The position numbers and the translations under genes are program-made. Of a stretch of DNA of 64,000 bases, positions 48,197-56,836 are shown in pieces (the stretch's first letter is position 1; the number at the start of each line of letters is the position of its first letter). Under the pieces are notes generated by a model that saw only the letters and a program-made list of their open reading frames with translations, ran no database searches and was not told the DNA's origin. Location of the stretch: assembly GCF_001729485.1 (NCBI RefSeq), contig NZ_CP017157.1, positions 4,526,001 to 4,590,000 on the forward strand, read 5' to 3'. The stretch comes from Streptomyces lydicus. Its GTDB lineage: Bacteria > Actinomycetota > Actinomycetes > Streptomycetales > Streptomycetaceae.

Positions 48197-49588
48197 ATGG
48201 CGCGGGCCCCGTTGTTCCACGCGTCGCGGGAAGCACCGCCGGCCGTCGGTCCCTTCAAGGCCAAGGTGGACTGGGACGGTCTGCGTCACCGACTGCACGG
48301 GCCGTTGCTGCGGCCGGGAGACCCCGGATTCGAGGACGCCAGGAAGCTGTTCAACCCGCTCAACGACGATCACATCCCCGCGGCCGTGGCGCAGTGCGAG
48401 TCCGCCGAGGACGTGCGCGAGGGAGTGCTGGCGGCCGCGAACCGGGTGCCGCTCGCCGCCCGCAGCGGCGGGCACTCGTACGTCGGCTACTCGGCGCCGA
48501 ACCGCGGCCTGGTCCTCGACCTGCGCCGCATGTCGGCGGTGACGGTCCAGCCGGACGGCACCGCGAGCGTCGGCGCGGGCGCCTGCCTGAGGGACGTCTA
48601 CAGCGGACTCGGCCAGGCGAACCGGTGCCTGCCCGGCGGTTCCTGCTTCACCGTCGGCATTTCCGGCGTGACGCTGGGCGGCGGAATCGGCGTCCTGCAG
48701 CGGAAGTTCGGGCTGACCTGTGATCATCTGGTGTCCGCCGACGTCGTCACCGCCGACGGGCGGCTGCTCACGGTGTCCGCCTCACGGACCCCCGATCTGT
48801 TCTGGGCGCTGCGGGGCGGCGGGGGCGGCAATTTCGGCATCGTCACGCGGTTCACCTTCGCAACCGATCCGGCCCCGACGCTGACCGTGTTCGTGATGGT
48901 CTTCCCGGCGGGGTCGGCGGCCAAGGTGCTGGGCGCGTGGCAGCCGTGGATCACCGCTGCCCCCAAGGAGCTGTGGGCCAACTTCAACATGTCCGGTGGC
49001 GACCCGCCGAGCTGTCGGGTGGCCGGCTGCTTCGTCGGGCCCGGCAGTGCGTGTCAGCCCCTGCTCGACGACCTGATCGCGCAGTCCGGGGTCGTCCCCG
49101 ACCGGCGCACGGTCGACGAGCGTGACTACTTCAGGGCCATGCGCTTCTTCTCCGGCAAACCGGACCGCGAGTCGTTCGTCGCGTCGTCGCGGGTCCTGAG
49201 CAAGCCCGCCCCCGACCCGGGCGCGGTGGTCGCCGTGCTCACCGGCCGCACGGGCATGTCCCTCATCGTCGACGCGCTCGGCGGCGCGGTGACCGACGTA
49301 GGCGTGCAGCAGACGGCCTTTCCGCACCGCACCGCCTTTGCCACCGCACAGATCTACGCGACCGCGTCGGCCGCGTCCGAGGCCGAGGTGACCCGCAGCG
49401 TCGCCGAAGTCGTGGCCGGGCTCGGGAAGTTGGGAATGAGCGGCGGCTACGTGAACTACATCGACCCGGCGCTGCCCGAATGGCCGAGGTCCTACTACGG
49501 CCCGAATCTGGAACGTCTGCGTTCGGTCGCGCACGACTACGACCCGAACCGGGTCTTCGACTTCGCGCAGAGCCTGTCGAGGGCGTAG
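48197..49588 (+). CDS. FAD-dependent oxidase, berberine-bridge (BBE) type
   Basis: 463 residues. I prefer the ATG at 48197, nine bases after GAGGAG; an ATG at 48188 is in frame but too close to it. FAD_binding_4 domain at about 55-230 with RSGGHSY (His93) and GGSCFTVGISG (Cys150), the two residues that hold FAD by a bicovalent bond in this family. The BBE C-terminal box (YVNYIDPALPEW, YYGPNLERLRSVAHDYDPNR) is present. It oxidises sugars or secondary metabolites using O2. It lies 220 bases before the RiPP-type cluster; involvement is possible but unproven. Confidence 0.88.
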   Translation: MARAPLFHASREAPPAVGPFKAKVDWDGLRHRLHGPLLRPGDPGFEDARKLFNPLNDDHIPAAVAQCESAEDVREGVLAAANRVPLAARSGGHSYVGYSAPNRGLVLDLRRMSAVTVQPDGTASVGAGACLRDVYSGLGQANRCLPGGSCFTVGISGVTLGGGIGVLQRKFGLTCDHLVSADVVTADGRLLTVSASRTPDLFWALRGGGGGNFGIVTRFTFATDPAPTLTVFVMVFPAGSAAKVLGAWQPWITAAPKELWANFNMSGGDPPSCRVAGCFVGPGSACQPLLDDLIAQSGVVPDRRTVDERDYFRAMRFFSGKPDRESFVASSRVLSKPAPDPGAVVAVLTGRTGMSLIVDALGGAVTDVGVQQTAFPHRTAFATAQIYATASAASEAEVTRSVAEVVAGLGKLGMSGGYVNYIDPALPEWPRSYYGPNLERLRSVAHDYDPNRVFDFAQSLSRA

Positions 49589-49607
49589 GGGCCCCGTTTC
49601 GGCCCCT
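49587..49607 (+). terminator. Hairpin terminator after the BBE oxidase
   Basis: A 7-bp stem AGGGGCC/GGCCCCT (49587-49593 with 49601-49607) and a 7-nt loop overlap the TAG stop. Confidence 0.65.
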
Positions 49608-49808
49608 CGTCAGCCCGACGTAGCACCGTCGTGAGCGCCGGCGACCGCAACGGTCGTGCCTTCCGCGGACATTCACCTCCGAACGACTTGTGGCCTGAGT
49701 CACTCCGTGGCTAAGCTCCGGCACGTTTCGGGCACATTTCCTCCGCAAGTTGACCTAATCGGTGAGCCGATCTTCACGATCTGCCCACATAGACGTGAGG
49801 TGGCTCGC

Positions 49809-49910
49809 ATGGAACGGCGATCAACGGCGTCCCCGTCGGGGCACTTACCGTCCGGATTGTCCTCCGGCTCGGCGGCCGATATGCCCTCGGCCTTTGGTCG
49901 TACCCGGTGA
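49809..49910 (+). CDS. Possible 33-residue peptide coupled to the MFS gene
   Basis: A small frame from the ATG at 49809 with a good ribosome site (GAGGTGG, six bases upstream). It encodes a Ser/Gly/Ala-rich peptide, starting MERRSTASPSG and ending ADMPSAFGRTR. Its TGA overlaps the GTG of the exporter gene (GTGA), the usual mark of translational coupling. It could be a leader peptide for the operon or a second precursor. It has no resemblance to the 39-residue precursor and could be chance, though the start and overlap signals are good. Confidence 0.45.
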   Translation: MERRSTASPSGHLPSGLSSGSAADMPSAFGRTR

Positions 49911-51181
49911 CGTCGTCCGCCGCGGGGGCCGCCGCGTCCGCCGTACCGCTGCCCGGCGCCCGCCGCGACGTCCGGCTGTTCTGGTGGGCCGGCACGTGCG
50001 ATGCGCTGGGCAGTCAGGTGTCCGGGCTCGTACTGCCGTTGCTGCTGCTGAGTCTGGGCTGGTCCCCGGCCGAGGTGGGGGTCGTCGCCGGGCTGTCCGC
50101 GGCCGCCACGCTGCTGCTGGGGCCGCTCGCCGCGGTGCCCGCCGACCGCGGGGCGCGCAAGAGCGTGATGGTGGGTGCCGCGGTGGTGTCCGCGCTCGCG
50201 ATGGCCTGCGTCGCGGTGACCGTGGGACGGGAAACGGTGCTGCCGGCCGTGCTGCTGACCGCCGTCCTCGTCGAGCGGTGTGCGACCTCGTGCTACGAGG
50301 CGGCCTCGCTCGGGACCGTCGCCCTGGTGAGTCCTCCCGGGGAGCACCGGCGCGTGCTGTCCCGATTACAGGCGGGAGAGCGCGGCGCGCTGGTTCTCGG
50401 GCCGGCGCTGGGCGGACTGCTCTTCCACACCGGCCGGTGGCTGCCGTTCCTCGCGGACGCGCTCTCGTACGCCGTCGCGGCCGGCTGTATCCGTGCCATG
50501 CGCGCGGATCTCGCCCCGGCCCGGGAACACGGGTCACCGGCCGGCACCCCGCGCCGCGGACCGCGAGCACTGGCGGCCGAGGCCGGGGCGGGCGTGGCGG
50601 TGATCCGCCGCGATCCCTTCCTGCGGCTGGCGTTCGTCTGGCTCACGGCCGTCAACGCCCTGCTCGTCGCGCTGTATTACACGACGGTCTTCGCGTTGCA
50701 GGGCGGCGGCCGGGGTGCGGCCGCGCTGGGGCTGGTGCTCGCGCTCGCCGGGGCGGCCGGCCTCGGTGGCGCGCTGCTCGCGCCCGCACTGGCCGGCCGG
50801 CACTCCGCACGGCGCGTACTGGTGCCGGTGTCGTGGCTGCTGGTGCCACCCGCCGCCGCCCTGGCCACGGCCCGGGAGGGCTGGCAGTTCGGGCTGCTCT
50901 TCGGCCTGCTGTGCGTGCTGACGCCACTGGCCACCGTGGCGCTGCAGGCCCGGGTCATCCAGGTCACCCCGCCGGCGCTGCAGGCCCGCACCGGCACCGT
51001 GCTGGCCACGGCGGCGGGGGCGGGGGCGGCCCTGGCGCCGGCCCTCGCCGGGCTGGCCGCCGACCGGGCCGGCGCCGCCGTCACCTTCACCGGCTGCGCC
51101 CTGCTGCTGGCGGTGCTCGCGCTGTACGCGACCTGCACGGCACCGGGTCTCCCCCGCGCCGACGCCGAGGGGGCCGCATGA
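49907..51181 (+). CDS. MFS exporter of the RiPP-type cluster
   Basis: 424 residues from a GTG at 49907. About 12 membrane segments; the loop AAVPADRGARKSVMVGA (residues about 78-94) and VSPPGEHRRVLSRLQAGERG match MFS exporters of the drug/peptide type. The last codons overlap the S9 peptidase start as ATGA, so the two are co-translated. Position at the head of the operon suggests export of the mature peptide. Confidence 0.87.
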   Translation: MTSSAAGAAASAVPLPGARRDVRLFWWAGTCDALGSQVSGLVLPLLLLSLGWSPAEVGVVAGLSAAATLLLGPLAAVPADRGARKSVMVGAAVVSALAMACVAVTVGRETVLPAVLLTAVLVERCATSCYEAASLGTVALVSPPGEHRRVLSRLQAGERGALVLGPALGGLLFHTGRWLPFLADALSYAVAAGCIRAMRADLAPAREHGSPAGTPRRGPRALAAEAGAGVAVIRRDPFLRLAFVWLTAVNALLVALYYTTVFALQGGGRGAAALGLVLALAGAAGLGGALLAPALAGRHSARRVLVPVSWLLVPPAAALATAREGWQFGLLFGLLCVLTPLATVALQARVIQVTPPALQARTGTVLATAAGAGAALAPALAGLAADRAGAAVTFTGCALLLAVLALYATCTAPGLPRADAEGAA

Positions 51182-53148
51182 GCGCCGGCGATTTCCGGGT
51201 CTACCAGCCGGCGCTGCCCGAGGTCTGCCCGCGCGAGCCGCTGCGGATGGTCCTGGCCGCGGACGCGGACGGCCGCTGCGAGATCTTCACCTGGCAGGCC
51301 GCCACCGGCACCGCGCGCCGGGTCACCGACAGCCGCGACGGAACGCTGCACTGCGCCATCGACGCCGACGCCCGGGTGTGGTGGTTCGCGGAGGACCGCA
51401 ACGGCCTCGGGCAGTGGTACTTCGAGGAGTTCGAGGGCGGCGGGCCCCGGCGTCCCGGCCTGACCGGTCTGCGCCCGGGCCTCCCCCACGGGCTCGCCGT
51501 CAGCGACGCCGGGACGGTGGCCATCGGCCTCGGTGACGGCCGCGGCACGACCGTCCACATCGGGACACCGGGCGGGCCGGCACGACCGGTGGCGACCGTC
51601 GACGGCCCTGCGCTGCTGGCGGGCATCTCGCCCTCGGGCGGGCTGCTGGCCCTGTCCGGGCCGGCCGGTTCCGAGCGCGCGGTCACCCTGCTGACCCGCA
51701 CGGGGGCACCCCTCGACCGGCTCTCCGGACGGCACGGCCGGCTGTGGGCGCTGGGCTTCGCACCGTCGACGGCGGGCACGGAACTGCTGCTCGTGCAGGA
51801 GTGCGGGCCGGAGTCCACGGCGCCCCACGAGCAGCGGGATGGGCGGCAGCGCACGGCCGGCGACACCCTCAACAGCCGCTACCGGCTGGCCAGTTGGCGG
51901 CCCGGAAACGGTCTGCAACCGCACGACTGGTGCTGCTTCGACACCGAGATCACCGCTCGCTGGTATCCCGAGGGGCGGCGGGTCCTCATCCGTCAGGACC
52001 GGCACGGGCGCTCCACGCTCGTCACCGCCGACCTCGACCGGCGCACCCTGACCCCGGTGCCCACGCCGCCGGGCACCGTGCTCGACGCCGCCCCGCACCC
52101 GGGCGACGACGTGCACTACCTCTGGACCGACACCGCCACCCCGCCCCGGATGCGCTCCACCGCCGGCACCCGGCTGCCGGCCCTCGCCACGCTGCCCGGC
52201 CGCGCGCCCGGCCGGCACGGCGAGCTGTGGACCGACGGCCCGGACGGGCCCGTGCACACCCTGCTCAGCCGGCCGGAGTCCGGGTCCGGCGGGTGTCCCC
52301 CGCTGGTGTTCCTCGTCCACGGCGGGCCCGCCGACCACGCCCGCGACGCCTACGACCCGGAGGTGCACTCCCTGGTCGCGTCCGGATTCGCGGTCGCGCG
52401 GGTCAACTACCGCGGTTCGACCGGCTACGGCCCCCGCTGGCGGGCCGCGTTCGGCGAGGGCGTCGGGCTGACCCAGGTCGCCGACCTCGTCGCGGTCCGT
52501 GCCGATCTGCTGCGCCGCGGCCTGGCCCGCGAGGACGCCATCGGTCTGTGGGGCACCTCCTGGGGCGGCTACCTGACCCTGCTGGCGCTCGGCACCCGGC
52601 CCGGCCTGTGGCAGGCGGGCGTCGCGGTCAAACCGGTCGCGGACTGCGCGGCGGCGCACCGCAGCGGCACCCCCGCACTGCGGGCCCTGGACGAGCGGCT
52701 GTTCGGCGGCACGCCCGAGACGGTGCCCGAACGCTACGCGCGGAGCTCGCCACTCCACTACGCCGCCGCGGTACGCGCCCCGCTGCTGGTCGCCGCCGCC
52801 ACCCTCGACGCCAAATGCCCGCCGGGACAGGTACGCAGCTATCTCACCGCCCTGCGGGAGGCCGGCGTCGCGCACGAGTCGCTGTGGCTGGAGACCGGCC
52901 ACGACGGCTACACCGGCGCCCACCACATGACCGTACTGACCCGCGCCGTGCGGTTCCTGGACCGGCACCTGCGCCGCTCCGGCACGGCCCACCGAGCTCC
53001 CCGCCCCTCCGTGGGCGGGGTCCCCGGGGAAACCGGCACGTCCGGTGCCCCCGGATCGCGAGGCCCGATTCCCGATGCCGTACACCGGCAGAACAGGAGA
53101 AGCAGCCATGCAGAAGGACATCATCCACAACGACCCGCTCGCGGGTGA
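51178..53148 (+). CDS. S9-family (prolyl-oligopeptidase-like) serine peptidase
   Basis: 656 residues from the ATG at 51178 overlapping the exporter stop. An N-terminal beta-propeller (about 10-370) is followed by an alpha/beta-hydrolase (about 380-630) with Ser461 (GTSWGGY), Asp544 (TLDAKCP) and His575 (GHDGYTG). No signal peptide, so cytoplasmic. S9 peptidases cut short peptides, often after Pro or acyl-amino acids, and some remove leader or follower segments of RiPPs. That is the likely role here. The last roughly 35 residues are low-complexity, and the final 13 codons overlap the precursor gene. Confidence 0.9.
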   Translation: MSAGDFRVYQPALPEVCPREPLRMVLAADADGRCEIFTWQAATGTARRVTDSRDGTLHCAIDADARVWWFAEDRNGLGQWYFEEFEGGGPRRPGLTGLRPGLPHGLAVSDAGTVAIGLGDGRGTTVHIGTPGGPARPVATVDGPALLAGISPSGGLLALSGPAGSERAVTLLTRTGAPLDRLSGRHGRLWALGFAPSTAGTELLLVQECGPESTAPHEQRDGRQRTAGDTLNSRYRLASWRPGNGLQPHDWCCFDTEITARWYPEGRRVLIRQDRHGRSTLVTADLDRRTLTPVPTPPGTVLDAAPHPGDDVHYLWTDTATPPRMRSTAGTRLPALATLPGRAPGRHGELWTDGPDGPVHTLLSRPESGSGGCPPLVFLVHGGPADHARDAYDPEVHSLVASGFAVARVNYRGSTGYGPRWRAAFGEGVGLTQVADLVAVRADLLRRGLAREDAIGLWGTSWGGYLTLLALGTRPGLWQAGVAVKPVADCAAAHRSGTPALRALDERLFGGTPETVPERYARSSPLHYAAAVRAPLLVAAATLDAKCPPGQVRSYLTALREAGVAHESLWLETGHDGYTGAHHMTVLTRAVRFLDRHLRRSGTAHRAPRPSVGGVPGETGTSGAPGSRGPIPDAVHRQNRRSSHAEGHHPQRPARG

Positions 53149-53227
53149 CGAGGAGAACCGCAAGCCGGGCATCGGCATCACGGTGACCGTGCCGTTCCGC
53201 ACCGCGGAGGACACCGAGGAGGAGTGA
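53108..53227 (+). CDS. Putative RiPP precursor peptide, 39 residues
   Basis: ATG at 53108, seven bases after AGGAGA, in a different frame from the S9 peptidase, whose 3' end it overlaps by 41 bases. Three zones are visible: a polar leader-like part (MQKDIIHNDPLAGDEENRKP, 1-20), a short hydrophobic beta-branched core-like part (GIGITVTVPF, 21-30) and an acidic tail (RTAEDTEEE). The Val, Ile, Thr, Pro and Phe residues are types known to be C-methylated by cobalamin radical SAM enzymes in polytheonamide and bottromycin. The radical SAM gene starts 120 bases downstream. The precursor role is inferred from size, zoning and context. Confidence 0.75.
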   Translation: MQKDIIHNDPLAGDEENRKPGIGITVTVPFRTAEDTEEE

Positions 53228-53347
53228 CCCTCCCCGGCCGGCCCGGTACGCCACCGGGCCGGCCGGCCGCCCGTCGTCACCCGCCCGACGCCCGCGGGGA
53301 CGCGTGGCGGCCGCCCCTTGCCATCCGCCGCCGTACGAGGAGCCGTC

Positions 53348-55282
53348 ATGCGCGTTCTGCTGGTCAACATGCCCTGGTCCCCGATCGATCTGCCGTCCCT
53401 CGCACTCGGCATCCTCCGGCGGAGCGTCGACGAGCGCACCTCCGGCCGGGCCGACGTGCTGCACGCCAATCTGGAGTTCACCGACTGGATCACCCGGCGC
53501 ACCGCGTTCACCGGTGACGACTACCAGTTCTACGCGCTGTCCTCGTACTTCATGGGGTGCGGCGACTGGGTGTTCTCCTCCGCCCTCTACGACGATCCCG
53601 AGTGGCGCGTACCGGAGTTCAACGCGTCGATGCGCGGCAAGCTCAAGGACGCGCGGCTGCGGATGTCGCACGAACTGCACCGGGTGGTACCGGAGTTCGT
53701 GCAGGAGATCGCCGAGCGGATCGTCGCGGCCGGTCCCGACGTCGTCGGCTTCACCTCCACCTTCCAGCAGAACACCGCCGCGCTCGCCGCCGCCAAGTAC
53801 GTCAAACGCCTCGCCCCGCACATCCGGACGGTCATGGGCGGGGCGAACTGCGACGCCGAGCAGGGCGCCGCGACGCACCGCAACTTCCCCTTCGTGGACT
53901 TCGTGGTCCGTGGCGAGGGCGAGGCCGCCTTCCCGCAGCTGCTGACCGCGCTCGACGAGGACACCGAGCTGTCCGCCGTCCCCGGTCTGTGCCACCGCGG
54001 CGCGGACGGATCGAGCATCGCCAACCCGATGAGCACCAGCCCGCTGCCGCCCGTCGCCATCCTGCCGCCCGACTACGGCGGCTACTTCGAGCGGCTGGCG
54101 TCGTCCGTCGCCCGCAACTGGGTGGAGCCCAAGCTCGTCGTCGAGGGCGCGCGCGGCTGCTGGTGGGGGGAGAAGCACCACTGCACGTTCTGCGGCCTCA
54201 ACGGCTCCTTCATGCAGTTCCGCAGCAAGAGCCCCGACACCTTCTACAAGGAGATCATGGACCTGGCACGCCGCCACCGCGTGCTGGACATGTACGTCGT
54301 CGACAACATCCTCGACATGGGCTATCTGCACTCCGTGCTGCCCCGCATCATCGACAGCGGCTACGACCTGCGGATGCACATCGAGATCAAGGCGAACATG
54401 CGCCGGCCCCAGCTGCGCACCCTCGCCGAGGCCGGGATGATCTACGTCCAGCCGGGCATCGAGAGCCTGAACAGCCGGGTGCTCGACCTGATGGACAAGG
54501 GCGTCAGCGGCTGCCAGAACGTCCGCATGCTCAGGGACGGAGCCGAGACCGGGCTGTCCGTCTCCTGGAACTACCTGCACGGCTTCCCCGGGGAGACCGC
54601 CGCCGACTACGAGCCGGTCATCGCGCAGATACCGGCGCTGGAACACCTCAACCCGCCGGTCGACCTGTCGGCCCGCATCGCGATCGAGCGTTTCAGTCCG
54701 TACTTCAACCGGCCCGAGCTCGGGTTCACCGGCCTGCGCCCCGAGGAGCACTACCGCTTCACCTACGACCTGCCGGAGTCCGAACTGCTGGACCTGGCCT
54801 ACGTCTTCGAGGCTCCCGAGCGCGGCATCGGCGAGCCGACCGTCACCGCCCTCAACGACGCCCTCGGCGCGTGGAAGAAACGCCATGCGGACAGCAGGCT
54901 CACGCACGCCGACCTCGGCGACCGCATCGTCCTGGTCAGCCGGCGGCACGCCTTCGACTGGAACGTCATGGAACTCACCCGCCCCACGGACATCGAGACC
55001 TTCCGGCTCCTCGACCAGCCGCACACCCCCGCCGCGCTCACCCGCAAACTCGCCGCGCGGCTGCCGGAGCACGCCCTCGACGCCGCCGCCGTCCACGTCC
55101 TCCTCCAGCACTGGGTGACGCTCGGCCTGGTCTTCACCGACAACGGCCAGTACGTCCATGTGGCGCCCGCCGCCGTCAACGAGGACCTGCTGCGCCTCGA
55201 CTTCATGCGCCACACCCACGCGGCGGCTGCGCCGGCGGACCAGCCGGACGCGGCGGACCGCCCCGTCGCAGCCCACGCCTGA
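53348..55282 (+). CDS. Cobalamin-binding radical SAM RiPP maturase (rSAM_ocin_1-like)
   Basis: 644 residues from the ATG at 53348 after GAGGAG. Residues about 1-210 form a B12-binding-type domain (FTSTFQQNTAALAAAKYVKR, then MGGANCD and VRGEGEAAFPQLL). Residues about 260-480 are a radical SAM barrel with the spaced cluster motif Cys271-x7-Cys279-x2-Cys282 (GCWWGEKHHCTFCGLNG), as in the bacteriocin/RiPP maturation radical SAM protein 1 group. Residues about 555-625 look like a winged-helix peptide-handling domain. Expected to modify the adjacent precursor, probably by C-methylation. The exact reaction is inference. Confidence 0.9.
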   Translation: MRVLLVNMPWSPIDLPSLALGILRRSVDERTSGRADVLHANLEFTDWITRRTAFTGDDYQFYALSSYFMGCGDWVFSSALYDDPEWRVPEFNASMRGKLKDARLRMSHELHRVVPEFVQEIAERIVAAGPDVVGFTSTFQQNTAALAAAKYVKRLAPHIRTVMGGANCDAEQGAATHRNFPFVDFVVRGEGEAAFPQLLTALDEDTELSAVPGLCHRGADGSSIANPMSTSPLPPVAILPPDYGGYFERLASSVARNWVEPKLVVEGARGCWWGEKHHCTFCGLNGSFMQFRSKSPDTFYKEIMDLARRHRVLDMYVVDNILDMGYLHSVLPRIIDSGYDLRMHIEIKANMRRPQLRTLAEAGMIYVQPGIESLNSRVLDLMDKGVSGCQNVRMLRDGAETGLSVSWNYLHGFPGETAADYEPVIAQIPALEHLNPPVDLSARIAIERFSPYFNRPELGFTGLRPEEHYRFTYDLPESELLDLAYVFEAPERGIGEPTVTALNDALGAWKKRHADSRLTHADLGDRIVLVSRRHAFDWNVMELTRPTDIETFRLLDQPHTPAALTRKLAARLPEHALDAAAVHVLLQHWVTLGLVFTDNGQYVHVAPAAVNEDLLRLDFMRHTHAAAAPADQPDAADRPVAAHA

Positions 55283-55312
55283 GCACCCACCCGGCCCGGA
55301 GAGGAGACCCCC

Positions 55313-55990
55313 ATGCCCCCTACCACCACCGCCCCCGCCCGAGGCGCGCTCACGCTCAGCGCATGGCGCGACTACGACGAGGACGCCTGCGCGCTGCCCG
55401 GCATGGGCCTGGGCGCGGTCGAACTGACCGGCCCGCCGGAGAAGTACGCCACCCGGCTGTGGGAACTCGGGGCGCGCCGCGTCCGGCTCACCGACCCGAT
55501 CGACCTCACCGCGGTGGGCGACCCGGACGCCGCCGCGCACGCCGTCCGGCGCCTGTGCCTCGTACGCGATCTGACCGCGCACGCCGTCGTGGTGGAGTGG
55601 CAGCTGCGGCTGCCGCCGACGCCAGACGACGGCTGGCGCGACCTCAGCCACCTGCAGCCGCCGCTGACGCTGGCCGGCCCCGCCGACCCGGCGGCCGCCC
55701 TGACGCGGTGGCGCACCGAGCACTACCTCTGCAAGTGCCTGTGGCGCCAGGGACCCGGCTTCGTGCAGATCCGCGACCGCCGCTGGGGCGAGCTGCGCCG
55801 CTTCACCGCGGACGAGCCGGCCTACCACGAGGCGATCGGCCGGCTGGCGTACGGCGCCCCGCCGTCGGCCGTGCCGGAGGCGATCGCCGCCGACTTCCTG
55901 CAGGAGCGGCTGATCGCCCGTACCGGCCCGCTGCTGTGGTGGCTGCCGTACCGAGTGCATCGCTGGATCCAGGAGGCGATGGCCATCTGA
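55313..55990 (+). CDS. DUF5825-like partner of the radical SAM maturase
   Basis: 225 residues from the ATG at 55313 behind GAGGAGA, 30 bases after the maturase. No signal or membrane segment. The N-terminal half has alternating strands and helices (RLWELGARRVRLTDPIDL). The C-terminal half has HYLCKCLWRQGPGFVQIRDR and PLLWWLPYRVHRWIQEAM, a pattern I associate with DUF5825 proteins found next to such maturases. Possible roles are substrate recognition or an accessory subunit. It ends the operon and converges on the AraC gene. Confidence 0.7.
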   Translation: MPPTTTAPARGALTLSAWRDYDEDACALPGMGLGAVELTGPPEKYATRLWELGARRVRLTDPIDLTAVGDPDAAAHAVRRLCLVRDLTAHAVVVEWQLRLPPTPDDGWRDLSHLQPPLTLAGPADPAAALTRWRTEHYLCKCLWRQGPGFVQIRDRRWGELRRFTADEPAYHEAIGRLAYGAPPSAVPEAIAADFLQERLIARTGPLLWWLPYRVHRWIQEAMAI

Positions 55991-56035
55991 CCGCGCGCGG
56001 GTCACACCGCCGGGCGCCGGCCCGGCGGCCGGCCG

Positions 56036-56782
56036 CTATGCGCGGCGGTTGTGGGTGCCGGGCGTGTAGCCGTACGCGCGGCGGAAGACGTCGATGAAGG
56101 CGCTGGTGGAGGACCAGCCGCAGCGGTGGGCGACCACGGTGACGGGGAGGTCGTCGGCCAGCATCTTCAGGGCGTGGTACAGGCGCAGTTGGGTGCGCCA
56201 CTGGGGAAACGTCATGCCGAATTCGGAGCGGAAGAGGCGGCTGAGGGTGCGCTCCCCGGTGTGCGTGCGGGCGCCGAACTCGGCGAGCGTGCCGGGGTCG
56301 GCGGGGTCGGTGTGCAGGAGCGCGCAGACGGCGGCGAGCCGCGGGTCGGTCGCCGTGGGCAGCTGTACGGGCTCGTGCGGTGACGCGCGGAGCTGGTCCA
56401 TGAGCACCGCGCGCAGCCGGCGGCGTGCGGGGCCCGTGCCGGTGGGGTCGCGGGTGTAGGCGAGGATCAGCTCGCGCAGCAGGGGGCTGACGGCGAGGAC
56501 GGTGGGCGCGTCGAGACGCAGCGGGTTGTCGCCGACGGGCAGGCCGAGGGTGTGCAGTTCGAGGTGGCCGTGGGCGCGGTGGGCGTGGACGGTTCCGGCG
56601 GGTACCCAGATGGCCCGGTTCCCGGGCGCGAACCACGTCCCGGCGTCGGTGGTGACGGCCAGCACGCCGGAACCCGCGTAGACGATCTGGTGGTTGTCGT
56701 GGCGGTGCGCGTCGACGCGCTCTCCGGCGGCCAGAGCGAGGATGTGGGCCGGCGCCGCGGGGGTGTGGCGGATGTTCGGCAT
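56036..56782 (-). CDS. AraC-family regulator with cupin sensor
   Basis: 248 residues from the ATG at 56782 (a GTG at 56806 is possible). The N-terminal cupin (residues about 10-90: HRHDNHQIVYAGSGVLAV, WVPAGTVHAHRAHG) is followed by two helix-turn-helix units at about 150-240 (SRLFRSEFGMTFPQWRTQLR, VAHRCGWSSTSAFIDVFRRA). It is divergent from an Fsr-like MFS gene with only 54 bases between starts, so it very likely controls it. Confidence 0.9.
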   Translation of the reverse strand: MPNIRHTPAAPAHILALAAGERVDAHRHDNHQIVYAGSGVLAVTTDAGTWFAPGNRAIWVPAGTVHAHRAHGHLELHTLGLPVGDNPLRLDAPTVLAVSPLLRELILAYTRDPTGTGPARRRLRAVLMDQLRASPHEPVQLPTATDPRLAAVCALLHTDPADPGTLAEFGARTHTGERTLSRLFRSEFGMTFPQWRTQLRLYHALKMLADDLPVTVVAHRCGWSSTSAFIDVFRRAYGYTPGTHNRRA

Positions 56783-56836
56783 ACCTTGGCATTTTATCGG
56801 AAGCACGACAGCCGCGGCGGCCGTGACGATCGAGAC

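Noticed and set aside
48197..49588. BBE oxidase as a member of the RiPP-type cluster
   Set aside because: A terminator overlaps its stop and 220 bases separate it from the next start; membership is possible but not supported.
50677..56005. Long minus-strand frames opposite the RiPP-type cluster
   Set aside because: No domains and biased composition; the plus strand has catalytic motifs throughout.
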